DNA of 64,000 nt from Paeniglutamicibacter sp. Y32M11. GTDB taxonomy: Bacteria; Actinomycetota; Actinomycetes; Actinomycetales; Micrococcaceae. This document shows, piece after piece, positions 33,566-43,406 of this stretch. The stretch lies in NCBI RefSeq assembly GCF_019285735.1, contig NZ_CP079107.1, positions 3,038,001-3,102,000 of the forward strand, given 5' to 3'. The translations under genes were made by a program, and so were the position numbers. The notes beneath the pieces are model-generated. The model was not told the origin of the DNA and ran no database searches. It worked only from the letters and a program-made list of their open reading frames with translations. Every line of letters begins with the position of its first letter. The stretch's first letter is position 1.

Positions 33566-33973
33566 TTAATCGATAAAGTCCGTGCGGTCCGTCGAGGGCT
33601 TGGTCACGTTCTCGTGGTCCTCGCGCTCCCCCGCTGCGGCCACCACCGCGGCCAATTCATCGGTGACGAGAGTTTCACGCTTCAGGTGACGCGTGCGATA
33701 GCCCGCCCGACCCACCATGTGCGCGGAGATGGGCGCGGTGAGCAGCTGCAACAACCAGGCCAAGATGAGCACCGGCACTACGGACCAGGAGCGCAGCTCC
33801 AGGGCCAGGGCACTGAGCAGCAGTAACAGGCCCAGCACCTGCGGCTTGGTGGCCGCATGCAGGCGCGAGAGCAGGTCCGGGAAGCGGAGCATGCCAATCC
33901 CCGCGGCCAGGGACATCATGCAGCCCAGAATCATAAAGGTCCCGGCAATAACGTCAATGATGGTGTCCCACAT
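33566..33973 (-). CDS. mrpG: Mrp Na+/H+ antiporter subunit G
   Basis: 135 residues. Three membrane helices followed by an unusually long charged tail; the opening GTFMILGCMMSLAAGIGMLRFPDLLSRLHAATKPQVLG is the MnhG/PhaG signature. Last gene of the operon; its ATG shares one base with the mrpF stop. The subunit is required for the hetero-oligomeric cation/proton antiporter. Confidence 0.92.
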   Translation of the reverse strand: MWDTIIDVIAGTFMILGCMMSLAAGIGMLRFPDLLSRLHAATKPQVLGLLLLLSALALELRSWSVVPVLILAWLLQLLTAPISAHMVGRAGYRTRHLKRETLVTDELAAVVAAAGEREDHENVTKPSTDRTDFID

Positions 33974-34236
33974 CAGGCGTTCCTCCGATCCGTCACAAAG
34001 CGCGAGACCGTCACCGAGCCGACAAAGCCGACGATCGCGGCCAGCAACACGAAGATCAGATTGTCGATGTGCCGATTCACCGTCATCTCAATGCAGAGCG
34101 CCGCGGAGACGATGAGCAGCAAAACGTCGGTAGCGATGACACGTTCCAGAATCGATGGCCCCTTGGCGAGCCGAATGATGGCCAAGGCTCCGGCAATCGA
34201 GAGCATCACGCCGCAAATCCACAAGACAATGTGCAT
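33973..34236 (-). CDS. mrpF: Mrp antiporter subunit F
   Basis: 87 residues, three membrane segments (WICGVMLSIAGALAIIRLAKGPSILERVIATD then LIVSAALCIEMT and VLLAAIVGFVGSV). The KGPSILERVIATD stretch is the MnhF/PhaF fingerprint. Five bases separate it from the mrpE stop, consistent with a continuous Mrp operon. Confidence 0.92.
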   Translation of the reverse strand: MHIVLWICGVMLSIAGALAIIRLAKGPSILERVIATDVLLLIVSAALCIEMTVNRHIDNLIFVLLAAIVGFVGSVTVSRFVTDRRNA

Positions 34237-34241
34237 GATTC

Positions 34242-34847
34242 TTATCCCTCTTCCTTGCTAACGGAGGACTTCTCGGTCGCTAGGGCAGCAAGTTCTTCTT
34301 TGGTTCCCATGATGCGAATTAACCGTTCCTCGATCTTCAGCACCGCGGCCCTGGCCTTTTCCGCGTCCTGCGTGCTGTTCACGTTCAACACGTGCAGGTA
34401 CAAGGTGGAGGTTCGTCGGTCCACCTCCACAATGTAGGAGCCGGGCACCAGCGTCAGCACGTGACCGACAAAGGTGACCAGGAGGTCAGATTCGGTGCGC
34501 AATTCCACCGCAACAACGGCACTGGTGGTGCGCGGACCACGGAAGATCGCCAGGTACATGACCTCAAAACTGGCGCGGACCACGTCCCATAGGAAGATAC
34601 CGATGAACCCGATGGCACGCAAAATATTAAAACGCCCGGAGAGGATGACCGGCGGTAATCTAAAGACCCGCACCAGCAGCAGCGAAATCAGCAGCCCAAA
34701 GACCAGGTTGCCGGGAGCGAAGTCCTGCCAGAGGGCACCCCAGACCAGCATCATCCCCACGAGCAGCGGAAGTTCCTGGCGCAGCGTGGCATGCTGCGGT
34801 GTTCCCTGCTCATCCTTGGCGTCGTTTAGTCGTTGATCCTGACTCAT
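34242..34847 (-). CDS. mrpE: Mrp antiporter subunit E
   Basis: 201 residues. An N-terminal cytoplasmic segment, two membrane helices (PLLVGMMLVWGALWQDFAPGNLVFG) and a C-terminal domain with SYIVEVDRRTSTLYLHVL, matching MnhE. Start overlaps the mrpD stop by four bases (ATGA), showing translational coupling. Confidence 0.92.
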   Translation of the reverse strand: MSQDQRLNDAKDEQGTPQHATLRQELPLLVGMMLVWGALWQDFAPGNLVFGLLISLLLVRVFRLPPVILSGRFNILRAIGFIGIFLWDVVRASFEVMYLAIFRGPRTTSAVVAVELRTESDLLVTFVGHVLTLVPGSYIVEVDRRTSTLYLHVLNVNSTQDAEKARAAVLKIEERLIRIMGTKEELAALATEKSSVSKEEG

Positions 34848-36472
34848 GGCGAATTCCCCTCGGTACTACCCAGCACCGCTTCGATGTAGTGTCCCGGATT
34901 CAGCAATTGCTCCGCTGCCCTGTCACTGAAGTCAAAGAGCGGGCCGGCGAACACCGTCAGGGCCACACCCACCAACACCAGTGCCCCGGTCATGGCCAGC
35001 ATGCCTTTGGGCAGCAACGCCGAATCCCCGCGGTCCGAGTATTTGCTCCCGGGCTCATCGGCCACGATGTCGTAGGTGGCCCCGCGCTTCGCCCCGACGC
35101 CAACGAGCAACAGCGGATCCGGATCCACCGCGTCTTCTGCCTTACGCCAGAACGCCCTGTTCCAGATGCGCGCGATGGTCAGCAACGTGAGCAGCGAGGT
35201 CAGCAACGAGACCGCTATCAGGACCCAGGCCAGCGGGGTCCCCATCTCGGCACCACCTTGCACCAGCCCCAGCTTGCCCAGGAACCCGGAGAACGGCGGA
35301 ATGCCGCCGAGGTTGATGGCGGGGATGAAGAAGAGCATGCCCAGTAGCGGGGAGAGTTTGGCCAGCGAGCCAAGCCGATCGATGTTGGAGGTTCCTGCCC
35401 GGCGTTCAATCAGCCCGGCGACCAGGAAGAGCGATGTCTGTACCACGATGTGGTGCGCCACGTAGTAGACGGTGGCTCCCATGGCCAGCTGGTTACCCAC
35501 CGCCACCCCGAAGATCAGGAAACCGATGTGGCTGGTCAGGGTGAAGGAGAGCATACGTTTGATGTCCGTCTGCGCCACGGCACCCAGGATTCCCACCAGC
35601 ATCGTCAACCCGGCCACCACCAGCAGTGCGGTGGAGAACTTGTTTCCCGGGAACAACAGGGTCTCGGTGCGAATGATGGCGTACACCCCGACCTTGGTCA
35701 GCAACCCGGCAAAAACGGCCGTCACCGGGGCCGGAGCCGTCGGGTAGGAGTCTGGGAGCCAGAAGGACAGCGGGAAGACAGCTGCCTTGATCCCGAAGGC
35801 GACCAGCAGCATCACGTGCAAGACCGTCTGGGTGCCGGGGGCAATTTCTGCCAATTTCAGCGACAGATCGGCCATGTTCACGGTGCCGGTGGCGGCATAG
35901 ATCATGCCAATGGAGATCAAGAACAGCATCGAGGAAAGCACCGAAACCACCACGTAGGTGGTCCCGGCCCGGATTCTGGCCACGGTGCCGCCCAGGGTCA
36001 GCAGCACATAGGATGCGGTGAGCAGAATTTCGAAGCCCACGTAGAGGTTAAACAGATCCCCGGCCAGGAAGGCGTTTGATACGCCCGCCACCAGAATCAG
36101 GTAGGCGGGATGGAAGATGGACACCGGCCCATCTTCGTCCCCATCGGCCATGCCCTGACTGGTGGCGTAGAGCAGCACCGCCAGGCAGACCACGGAGGAG
36201 ACCACCAGCATGAAGGCGGAGAATCCATCAACAACCATCGAGATGCCGAAGGGTGGTGCCCAGCCGCCGAGCGTGACGGCGTAGGTGCCGCCGCCCCAGA
36301 CCGTGGCCAGCATCCAGATTTCCAGGCATAGGGTGATGACCAAAACGCTGATGGTTACGGTGATCTGGGTGCGGCGCTTGCGGCGCATGATGAAGGCCAG
36401 TGCCGCACCAAAAATCGGCAGGGCAACGGCCAACGGGGCAAAGGACACGGCCGAAAGCGGTGCATCGATCAT
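34844..36472 (-). CDS. mrpD: Mrp antiporter subunit D
   Basis: 542 residues, about 14 membrane helices, homologous to the NuoM/NuoN proton-channel subunits. Landmarks: GFEILLTASYVLLTLGGT with the conserved glutamate, AFGIKAAVFPLSFWLPDSYPTAPAPVTAVFAGLLTKVG carrying the lysine and PAPV loop, and the TDIKRMLSFTLTSHIGF helix. Start overlaps the mrpC stop by four bases. Confidence 0.93.
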   Translation of the reverse strand: MIDAPLSAVSFAPLAVALPIFGAALAFIMRRKRRTQITVTISVLVITLCLEIWMLATVWGGGTYAVTLGGWAPPFGISMVVDGFSAFMLVVSSVVCLAVLLYATSQGMADGDEDGPVSIFHPAYLILVAGVSNAFLAGDLFNLYVGFEILLTASYVLLTLGGTVARIRAGTTYVVVSVLSSMLFLISIGMIYAATGTVNMADLSLKLAEIAPGTQTVLHVMLLVAFGIKAAVFPLSFWLPDSYPTAPAPVTAVFAGLLTKVGVYAIIRTETLLFPGNKFSTALLVVAGLTMLVGILGAVAQTDIKRMLSFTLTSHIGFLIFGVAVGNQLAMGATVYYVAHHIVVQTSLFLVAGLIERRAGTSNIDRLGSLAKLSPLLGMLFFIPAINLGGIPPFSGFLGKLGLVQGGAEMGTPLAWVLIAVSLLTSLLTLLTIARIWNRAFWRKAEDAVDPDPLLLVGVGAKRGATYDIVADEPGSKYSDRGDSALLPKGMLAMTGALVLVGVALTVFAGPLFDFSDRAAEQLLNPGHYIEAVLGSTEGNSP

Positions 36473-36930
36473 GCGCGTGGCCCCGTTTCTTGGATCGTGT
36501 CGGGTTGGATTTCGTCCCCATCAAATTCGGTGGTGTCTTCGGGGACCGGTGAGTCTTCCTCGAAGTCGAAGGTTGACTGCTGCGAGACACGAAGATCCTC
36601 GTCATCATCCGCCACAACGTCGGCCCGGGAGATGGCCCAGGAACGGTAGATCATCCCCAGCATGAAGGCGGTGACGGCGAACGTGATCACAATGGCGGTG
36701 AGGATCAATGCTTGCGGTAGCGGATCCGAGTATTCCTCGGCCCCCAAGTCCGCCTCATAAAGTGGAGCCTCTCCGCGGCGACCGCCGGAGGCCAGGATCA
36801 ACAGGTTTACCCCGTTGCCGAGCACCACAATGCCCAACAAGACCCGGGTCAGGGAGCGTTCGAGTAAGAGATAGATGCCCACCGCAAAGAGCACACCCAT
36901 CACGATCAACAAGGTGACGTTGGTACTCAT
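36469..36930 (-). CDS. mrpC: Mrp antiporter subunit C
   Basis: 153 residues, three membrane helices (VTLLIVMGVLFAVGIYLLLERSLTRVLLGIVVLGNGVNLLILASGG and LPQALILTAIVITFAVTAF), NuoK homologue, followed by an acidic cytoplasmic tail of about 50 residues rich in D and E that is longer than in Bacillus MrpC. Overlaps mrpA by four bases upstream. Confidence 0.93.
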   Translation of the reverse strand: MSTNVTLLIVMGVLFAVGIYLLLERSLTRVLLGIVVLGNGVNLLILASGGRRGEAPLYEADLGAEEYSDPLPQALILTAIVITFAVTAFMLGMIYRSWAISRADVVADDDEDLRVSQQSTFDFEEDSPVPEDTTEFDGDEIQPDTIQETGPRA

Positions 36931-39914
36931 CGACCAACCCCCGTTTCTGCGTCGGAAACTAGGTCATGGGTATCGGTAGGGCTGCGGCCCTCCGAGCGTT
37001 CATCAATTTCCGAGCCCAAGGAGCGCAGCACATCGATGACCAACCCGACCACCACCAGGTACACCCCGATGTCGAAGATGGTGGAGGTGACAAACTTGTG
37101 ATCCCCGAAGAGCGGCCAGCTGAATTCGATGGCAGCGGAAGTGAAGATCTGCGCACCGAAGAACAGTGGCGCCACGGCGCTGGCCGCTGCCAATGCTAGG
37201 CCGGAGCCCATCAGCGTTCCGGGGCTGACCGGGATGGCCTCGGCCAATTCCACGCGTCCCCCGGCCAGATACCGGATGGCCAGCGCCAGGCCGGCCAACA
37301 GTCCACCGGCAAAACCACCACCGGGAGTGTTGTGCCCGGCCAACAGCAGATAGACCGAGGCCAGCAAGATGGTGTGGAAGAGCAGCCGGGTCACCACCTC
37401 AAAGGTGATGGAACGTCGTTCCGGAGCCAGGGTATGCCCGGCGACCAGCCACGAGTCCTTACTGGAGATCGCAAAATTCTTGGCCACCGCCATGCCCGAG
37501 CGGCTGTGGCTTGCTCCGCCAATGGCCTCCGAGCCGTGGTCAACCGAGCCACGCGGTACTAAGGCGGCATTAAGGGTTTTGTCCCCGCGTCCGCGGACAA
37601 AGATCAGTGATGCCACACCCGTGGCGGCTGCCGCCAACACGGTGATTTCACCGAAGGTGTCCCAGGCGCGCATATCCACCAGGGTGACGTTCACGATGTT
37701 CTTGCCAGCTCCCCCGGTGTAGGCCAATTCCGGGTAAGCCAGGGAAATCGGATCGGCGATGCGCGAGGCCATCGACGTGGCGGCAATGTAAATCATCGAC
37801 GCTCCGAAGCCGATCCCGATGAGGGCTCGAACCAACCGGTGTCCGGTGGGGTTTTTGCTCCAGAGTTCTACCGGCAAGGCACGCAGCGCCAAAACAAAGG
37901 CGACCAGCACAATGGTTTCCACCAGGAGTTGGGTGACAGCCAGATCGGGGGCACCCTGTAGGGCGAAGATTGCTGCCATGCCGTAACCACTGACCGAGAC
38001 CATCAGCACGGCCAAGAATCGACGGTTGGCCTGCAGGGCACCGAGGGCACCCAGAATCATGATGCAGCCGATGACCAGCTGGGCTGGGGTATCAAAGGCG
38101 ATCAGGTTTCCCGGCGCCGGGGTCTGGAGCCACAAAGAAACAACGGTCGGAAGTACCAGTGCCGTCATCAGGATCACCACGAGGTAGAACGAGAGCGAAC
38201 CACGCTGGGTTCGTCCGGTGAGCCAAATCGCCAGGTTATCCACGCCGGTGATGATCAGTTTGTAGTCACGCTCGGCATCAAAGTAGGCAGGCACCATCGC
38301 CTGGACCTTGGAGATCCGCTTGCGCGCCACAAAGATCAAGACACCGACGCTCATGCTCACCAGGCTCAGCCCCAGCGCGGGGGTGAATCCGTGCCAGATG
38401 GCCAGGTGGATGGGGTGAGCGGCGGCCGGGAATAGCCCCACATAGGGGGTAATGGCCGCCTCAAGGCTGCCCGGGACCCAGGCAAAGACCACGGTAGCCA
38501 GGGTGAGTACCAGCAAGGGGGCCAGGAAAAGCCATGGCACCGTCGGGAACGGTGTGGGTTCCATGCCGGCCTTGCGTGCAAAGCCGCCCCAGAGGAAGCG
38601 TGCAGCGTAGGCGAAGGTCATCGCCGAACCGAGCATTACGCCCAGCAGCAACACCATGCCGGTAGCACCGTTGCTACTGGCATGTTCAAGCAGTGACTCG
38701 TAGACGGCTTCCTTGGCCACAAAACCGAAAAGTGGCGGGACGCCGGCCATGGACGCCGCGGCAATGACGGCTACAACAAAAAGCACCGGTGAGGAAGAGC
38801 GGAGGGCCGAAAGTTGGCGAATATCGCGGGTACCCGACTTGTGGTCAATGATTCCCACGATCAAGAAGAGTGTTGCCTTAAAGAAGCCGTGGGCCAACAT
38901 CATGGCCAGCCCGGCCTTGGCTGCGTTGGGAGTTCCGATCCCGAGGATCAAGACCAGGAAACCCAATTGGGACACCGTGCCATAGGCCAAAACCAATTTG
39001 AGGTCGTTTTGCTTCAGCGCTCGCCAACCACCGATGAGCATGGTGGCCAATCCGAGCCAGAGCAGCACCGGCTGCCAGAACGCTGTTTCGTGGAATCCCG
39101 GTGCGAATCTGGCAATCAGGTAGATCCCGGCCTTGACCATCGCTGCGGCATGCAGGTAGGCGGAGACCGGTGTGGGTGCCGCCATGGCGCCCGGAAGCCA
39201 GAAATGGAACGGGATCAGCGCCGACTTGGAGATGGCACCCACCAGCATCAAGACGATGGCTACGTCGATGTAGGTACCCATCGTGGTGAGTTCCGGTGCC
39301 AGTGCCAAGACCTCGGAGATGCGATAGGTACCGGCGGCGGTGCCGAGCATGATCAGCCCGGCCAACATTGTTAACCCGCCGAAGGTGGTGACCATCAGGG
39401 CCGTAAGCGCGGAACGTCGTGCGCCCATTCGTGTGCGGTTGAAGCCGATCAAAAGGAACGAAAGAATGGTGGTCAATTCCCAGAAGATGAACATCAGGAT
39501 CATGTCATCGGCGGTCACCAGACCGAACATGGAGGCCGCGAAGGCGAGTAATTGCGCACCAAATGCTCCGGTGTGCGGATCTTCGTTCTTGAAGTAGCGG
39601 GCGCAGTAGAACAGCACCAGGGCGCCGACTCCGAGAACCAGCAGGCACAACACCGCGGCGAGCGCGTCCATCCGGAAATCAAGGTGCACACCCAGAGACG
39701 GGAGCCAGTTGAACATCTGAACCGGCGGAGCATTGGGTGAACCGCTGGCAGCACCCTGATCGGCCTCGATGAAACTCGAGAAATTAGCTAAAAGCCAGAC
39801 GAAGGCCAAAGCGGGAACCGCAGCCAAAACGTAGAACGTTGAACGGCCGAGCATCCGGAATAGAAATGGAGCAATTCCCGCAACAGCGAAAAGCGCAATC
39901 AGGACAAGGAGCAC
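36927..39914 (-). CDS. mrpA: Mrp antiporter subunit A with fused MrpB domain
   Basis: About 995 residues. The first ~650 are the NuoL-like proton-channel core (FWELTTILSFLLIGFNRTRMGARRSAL, ISKSALIPFHFWLPGAMAAPTPVSAYLHAAAMVKAG). Next comes the DUF4040 region (IVLVAFVLALRALP), and the last ~170 residues are the MnhB domain (LLLAGHNTPGGGFAGGLLAGLALA), normally a separate MrpB; no separate mrpB is in the operon, so this is an A-B fusion. GTG at 39914 is the start: it has AGGAG five bases upstream, although the frame opens at 40037. First gene of mrpACDEFG. Confidence 0.93.
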   Translation of the reverse strand: MLLVLIALFAVAGIAPFLFRMLGRSTFYVLAAVPALAFVWLLANFSSFIEADQGAASGSPNAPPVQMFNWLPSLGVHLDFRMDALAAVLCLLVLGVGALVLFYCARYFKNEDPHTGAFGAQLLAFAASMFGLVTADDMILMFIFWELTTILSFLLIGFNRTRMGARRSALTALMVTTFGGLTMLAGLIMLGTAAGTYRISEVLALAPELTTMGTYIDVAIVLMLVGAISKSALIPFHFWLPGAMAAPTPVSAYLHAAAMVKAGIYLIARFAPGFHETAFWQPVLLWLGLATMLIGGWRALKQNDLKLVLAYGTVSQLGFLVLILGIGTPNAAKAGLAMMLAHGFFKATLFLIVGIIDHKSGTRDIRQLSALRSSSPVLFVVAVIAAASMAGVPPLFGFVAKEAVYESLLEHASSNGATGMVLLLGVMLGSAMTFAYAARFLWGGFARKAGMEPTPFPTVPWLFLAPLLVLTLATVVFAWVPGSLEAAITPYVGLFPAAAHPIHLAIWHGFTPALGLSLVSMSVGVLIFVARKRISKVQAMVPAYFDAERDYKLIITGVDNLAIWLTGRTQRGSLSFYLVVILMTALVLPTVVSLWLQTPAPGNLIAFDTPAQLVIGCIMILGALGALQANRRFLAVLMVSVSGYGMAAIFALQGAPDLAVTQLLVETIVLVAFVLALRALPVELWSKNPTGHRLVRALIGIGFGASMIYIAATSMASRIADPISLAYPELAYTGGAGKNIVNVTLVDMRAWDTFGEITVLAAAATGVASLIFVRGRGDKTLNAALVPRGSVDHGSEAIGGASHSRSGMAVAKNFAISSKDSWLVAGHTLAPERRSITFEVVTRLLFHTILLASVYLLLAGHNTPGGGFAGGLLAGLALAIRYLAGGRVELAEAIPVSPGTLMGSGLALAAASAVAPLFFGAQIFTSAAIEFSWPLFGDHKFVTSTIFDIGVYLVVVGLVIDVLRSLGSEIDERSEGRSPTDTHDLVSDAETGVGR

Positions 39915-40114
39915 ACGATCTCCTATGTTCGATAGGCCAGCGTACTGGCAATAAACGGTCAAAAAGACAGCTCTCAGCTTATCAGCCGCGTGCCGCCGCA
40001 AATGGGTAAAACACCCTGTTGTACCGGCCGTATTCAAGGGAATAATGCTGGAAGCCAGTTTGTTAATGCCGGGGTATTTGAATGAAATGTGCCCGGTGCT
40101 GTAGCGCCCAAAGC

Positions 40115-40128
40115 GTGGTTAACACCAC
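40115..40128 (+). promoter_or_regulatory. Short palindrome upstream of the Atg22-like MFS gene
   Basis: GTGGT-TAAC-ACCAC, an exact palindrome over the expected -35 region of the gene starting at 40159. Possible operator for an unknown regulator; between divergent mrpA and MFS genes. Confidence 0.35.
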
Positions 40129-40146
40129 TAGTTATTCCAATGCGGC

Positions 40147-40152
40147 TACGAT
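40147..40152 (+). promoter_or_regulatory. -10 element for a leaderless MFS transcript
   Basis: TACGAT, six bases, ATG at 40159; no ribosome site. Confidence 0.5.
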
Positions 40153-40158
40153 TCACCC

Positions 40159-41508
40159 ATGAGCGAGATTCCTGTTGCATCTGATGCTTCGGCCGACCAC
40201 CGGAAAATTATTACCAAACCCGTCATGGCATGGGCAGCCTGGGACTGGGGGTCAGCCGCGATCAACGCCGTCATGACCACCTTTGTCTTTACCGTGTATC
40301 TGACCAGTGATCTTTTTGGGAACAAGGACGCCAATTCCGTCGTCTTGGGAAATGCCCTAGCCATCGCCGGCTTGGCCATTGCGTTGCTGGCCCCGATCAC
40401 GGGTCTACGTTCGGATGCCGGAGGGCGCCGCCGCTTCTGGCTGGGCGTGAACACTGTGATCGTTGCCGGGCTGACGGCCGCCTGCTTCTTCGTCTTCCCG
40501 GAGCCACGGTTCCTGATTCTCGGCGTGAGCCTCATCGCTCTGGCCTCGGTCTTTTCCGAGTTCGCGACGGTGAATTACAACGCCATGCTCCCGCAGATTT
40601 CCACCCCAGCAACCATTGGCAAGGTCTCCGGCTTCGGCTGGGGCATGGGGTACCTCGGTGGCATTTTGGCCCTGGCCATCGTGCTGTTCACCCTGGTGAC
40701 CCCGCTCTTTGACTGGGCCGGCGCCTCCGAAACTAACGCCTTGAACCTTCGTCTGGTCGCGGTATTCTCGGCTCTCTGGTTCCTCGGCTTCGGGCTTCCG
40801 GTACTTTTTGCCGTTCCGGAGATCCCCGGTCCATCATCCGGTGCACGCTTCAGCATCCTGCAGTCCTACGCCGAGTTGTGGCGCCGGGTGGTGGCTCTGG
40901 CCCGCACGGATCGCCACACCGTCTTCTTCCTCCTGGCCAGCGCCGTTTTCCGCGACGGATTGGCGGCGGTCTTCACCTTCGGCGGCATCATCGCCGCTGG
41001 AACCTTCGGGTTCCCGCTGCAGCAGGTGATCATCTTCGCCATCGCCGGCAACGTGGTCGCCGAGCTCGGGGCCATGCTCGGTGGACTGCTTGATGACAAG
41101 ATCGGCCCCAAACGCGTGATCATCGGATCACTCATTGGGCTGCTGATCGCGGGCATGGGGGTCTTCCTCTCCCCCGATGCCTCGGGATTCTGGCTCTTCG
41201 GATTGATGCTGTGCCTCTTTGTCGGCCCGGCCCAGTCCTCCAGCCGCGCCTTCCTGGCCCGGTTGGCTCCCCAGGGTCAGGAGGGTGAACTCTTCGGCCT
41301 GTATGCCACCACGGGCCGCGCCGTCAGTTTCCTGGCTCCCGCCCTCTTTGCCGCAGCCATTGCCCTGGCAGCCCCACACGTCGCCGAGGCTCAACGCTAC
41401 GGAATCCTGGGCATCTTGGTGGTCCTACTTCTCGGGTTGCTGTTGCTCATTCCGGTGCGAGGCCCCCGCGTTGGTGCCCACCGCAACCCTAGCCAAAACA
41501 ACGCCTAG
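40159..41508 (+). CDS. MFS transporter, Atg22/UMF1-like
   Basis: 449 residues, about 12 membrane segments. The N-terminal [26 protein letters not shown] and [34 protein letters not shown] are typical of the Atg22-like (UMF1) branch, thought to efflux amino acids or other small solutes. No substrate evidence in the sequence. The next gene, mdh, starts 17 bases after its stop. Confidence 0.88.
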   Translation: MSEIPVASDASADHRKIITKPVMAWAAWDWGSAAINAVMTTFVFTVYLTSDLFGNKDANSVVLGNALAIAGLAIALLAPITGLRSDAGGRRRFWLGVNTVIVAGLTAACFFVFPEPRFLILGVSLIALASVFSEFATVNYNAMLPQISTPATIGKVSGFGWGMGYLGGILALAIVLFTLVTPLFDWAGASETNALNLRLVAVFSALWFLGFGLPVLFAVPEIPGPSSGARFSILQSYAELWRRVVALARTDRHTVFFLLASAVFRDGLAAVFTFGGIIAAGTFGFPLQQVIIFAIAGNVVAELGAMLGGLLDDKIGPKRVIIGSLIGLLIAGMGVFLSPDASGFWLFGLMLCLFVGPAQSSSRAFLARLAPQGQEGELFGLYATTGRAVSFLAPALFAAAIALAAPHVAEAQRYGILGILVVLLLGLLLLIPVRGPRVGAHRNPSQNNA

Positions 41509-41525
41509 CGTGGTGGCATAAAAAC

Positions 41526-42566
41526 ATGAACTCAGCAGATCGCATGAAAGTGACAGTGACCGGTGCCGGAGGCCAGATTGGCTACGCCCTACTCTTCCGC
41601 ATCGCCTCGGGTGCCATGTTTGGTCCAGGAACATCGGTGGATCTGCGCTTAGTGGAAATCCCGGCGGGGATGAAATCCGCCGAGGGCACCGCCTTGGAAC
41701 TAGTCGATTGCGCGTTCGGCACGCTGAACTCCGTGGAGGTCACCGATGACCCCACGCAGGGCTTCGATGGGACGAACGTGGCGTTGCTGGTCGGGGCGCG
41801 GCCCCGGGGTCCGGGGATGGAACGCGCGGACCTGCTCACGGCCAATGGAGCGATCTTCGCGCCGCAGGGAGCGGCCATCAATGCCGCCGCGGCAGATGAT
41901 GTGCGCGTCCTGGTTGTCGGTAATCCAGCCAATACCAATGCCCTGATCGCCTCGGCACATGCACCCGATGTCCCGGCTCAACGATTTACCGCCATGACCC
42001 GGCTTGACCACAACCGGGCACTCGCCCGACTGGCCCTCACGCTGGAAGTCCCGGTGAAGGCCCTCAGCAACGTCATCATTTGGGGAAACCACTCGTCGAC
42101 CCAAGTCCCGGACATCACCCACGCTCTACTCACATCCAGCGACGGCACCACGCGCCACCTGAGCGATGTGCTCCAGGAAAAACTGGGCGGAAGCACCGCG
42201 GTAGGCTCGTGGCTGACCGAGTCTTTCATTCCGGGCGTGGCCAAGCGCGGGGCGGAAATCATCACCGTCCGAGGATCATCATCTGCCGCGTCGGCGGCGG
42301 CAGCGGCCGTGGATCATGTGCACGACTCGGTTGTGGGCACCCAGGACGCCTGGACATCGGCGGGTGTGGTTTCCGATGGTTCCTACAACGTGCCGCAGGG
42401 ACTGATCAGTTCATTCCCGGTTCGGGGCCAGCACGGGAACTTGGAAATCGTGCAGGGGCTCAGCGTGGATCCCGAGGTGCGCGCTCGTATCGATCGCTCG
42501 GTTCAAGAACTCATCGAGGAACGCGAGATGGTCACGGCGTTGGGTTTGCTCACCCGCAAACGGTGA
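41526..42566 (+). CDS. mdh: Malate dehydrogenase
   Basis: 346 residues (somewhat above the usual ~328), NAD-dependent interconversion of malate and oxaloacetate in the TCA cycle. [21 protein letters not shown] is the Rossmann NAD site, [19 protein letters not shown] the flexible active-site loop with substrate arginines, TRLDHNRA and [10 protein letters not shown] (catalytic histidine). The cytosolic-type group of actinobacteria. Start ATG 41526 (an alternative is ATG 41544); no clear ribosome site for either. Confidence 0.95.
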   Translation: MNSADRMKVTVTGAGGQIGYALLFRIASGAMFGPGTSVDLRLVEIPAGMKSAEGTALELVDCAFGTLNSVEVTDDPTQGFDGTNVALLVGARPRGPGMERADLLTANGAIFAPQGAAINAAAADDVRVLVVGNPANTNALIASAHAPDVPAQRFTAMTRLDHNRALARLALTLEVPVKALSNVIIWGNHSSTQVPDITHALLTSSDGTTRHLSDVLQEKLGGSTAVGSWLTESFIPGVAKRGAEIITVRGSSSAASAAAAAVDHVHDSVVGTQDAWTSAGVVSDGSYNVPQGLISSFPVRGQHGNLEIVQGLSVDPEVRARIDRSVQELIEEREMVTALGLLTRKR

Positions 42567-42605
42567 GCAGGAGGCTAGCGGCGCCGGGTACCAAAAATGC
42601 TGCGC

Positions 42606-42645
42606 GCGATTCGGGGTGGCGCCTTCTGGCGGCACCCCGCATCGC
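42606..42645. terminator. Hairpin between convergent mdh and dcd
   Basis: GCGAT (42606-42610) pairs with ATCGC (42641-42645) and CGGGGTG (42612-42618) with CACCCCG (42633-42639). Imperfect at two positions. Between stops at 42566 and 42650. Confidence 0.6.
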
Positions 42646-42649
42646 ATGA

Positions 42650-43231
42650 CTACTTTTCTAAGATCGTGCGGTGGAAGTTCAGGTGACTGCGCGACGCGGT
42701 GGGACCACGCTGCCCCTGGTAGCGGTTGCCGTAGGCGCCGGAGCCGTAGGGGTGCTCGGTCGGTGAGGAAAGCTTAAAGAAGCACAACTGGCCGATTTTC
42801 GACCCGGGCCACAGCTTGATGGGCAGGGTGGCCATATTGGACAGTTCCAGGGTCACGTGGCCGGAGAATCCCGGGTCGATGAATCCGGCGGTCGAGTGGG
42901 TCAGCAGGCCGAGTCGGCCCAGCGAGCTTTTGCCTTCCAAGCGGGCGGCAACATCGGTGGGCAGGGTCACGGTTTCGTACGTTGAACCCAGCACAAACTC
43001 GCCCGGGTGCAGGATGAAGGGTTCGTCGGGATCCACCTCAACCAGGCGGGTCAGATCCGGCTGGTCGATCGACGGGTCAATGTGGGCATATTTGTGGTTG
43101 TCGAAGAGCCGGAAGAACCGGTCAATGCGCACATCCACGCTTGCCGGCTGGACCATCGCCGGGTCGAAGGGGTCGAGCTTAATACGCCCGGAAGCGAGCT
43201 CGAGTCGAATATCACCATCAGAAATCAGCAC
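42650..43231 (-). CDS. dcd: dCTP deaminase
   Basis: 193 residues, trimeric enzyme that deaminates dCTP to dUTP (dUMP in the bifunctional actinobacterial form). Signature [36 protein letters not shown], catalytic region [18 protein letters not shown], and a glycine-rich C-terminal lid ([17 protein letters not shown]). GTG at 43231 has a TAATTT element six bases upstream (43238-43243), suggesting a leaderless transcript. Confidence 0.96.
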   Translation of the reverse strand: MLISDGDIRLELASGRIKLDPFDPAMVQPASVDVRIDRFFRLFDNHKYAHIDPSIDQPDLTRLVEVDPDEPFILHPGEFVLGSTYETVTLPTDVAARLEGKSSLGRLGLLTHSTAGFIDPGFSGHVTLELSNMATLPIKLWPGSKIGQLCFFKLSSPTEHPYGSGAYGNRYQGQRGPTASRSHLNFHRTILEK

Positions 43232-43237
43232 AGTAAC

Positions 43238-43243
43238 AAATTA
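43238..43243 (-). promoter_or_regulatory. -10 element for a leaderless dcd transcript
   Basis: Minus-strand TAATTT, six bases before GTG at 43231. No Shine-Dalgarno site. Confidence 0.45.
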
Positions 43244-43406
43244 TCCCATCCCTACCGTCCGCGCGGCATTGGTGACCCGAGCTCCATCATCAACTATGGC
43301 CACAATCTTCGATCCTCGCCCATCTTTCATGGCCCGAGCTAGGCGAGAACCGGTAGGTAACGGCTATCCTGAGATAGTTCCATCCAGCTTTTTCCGAAGG
43401 GGCCTT

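Noticed and set aside
43232-43406. Possible c-di-AMP (ydaO-like) riboswitch before the VanY-like gene
   Set aside because: GGCGAGAACCGG resembles one block, but the remaining conserved segments are absent. Only a promoter and ribosome site are supported.
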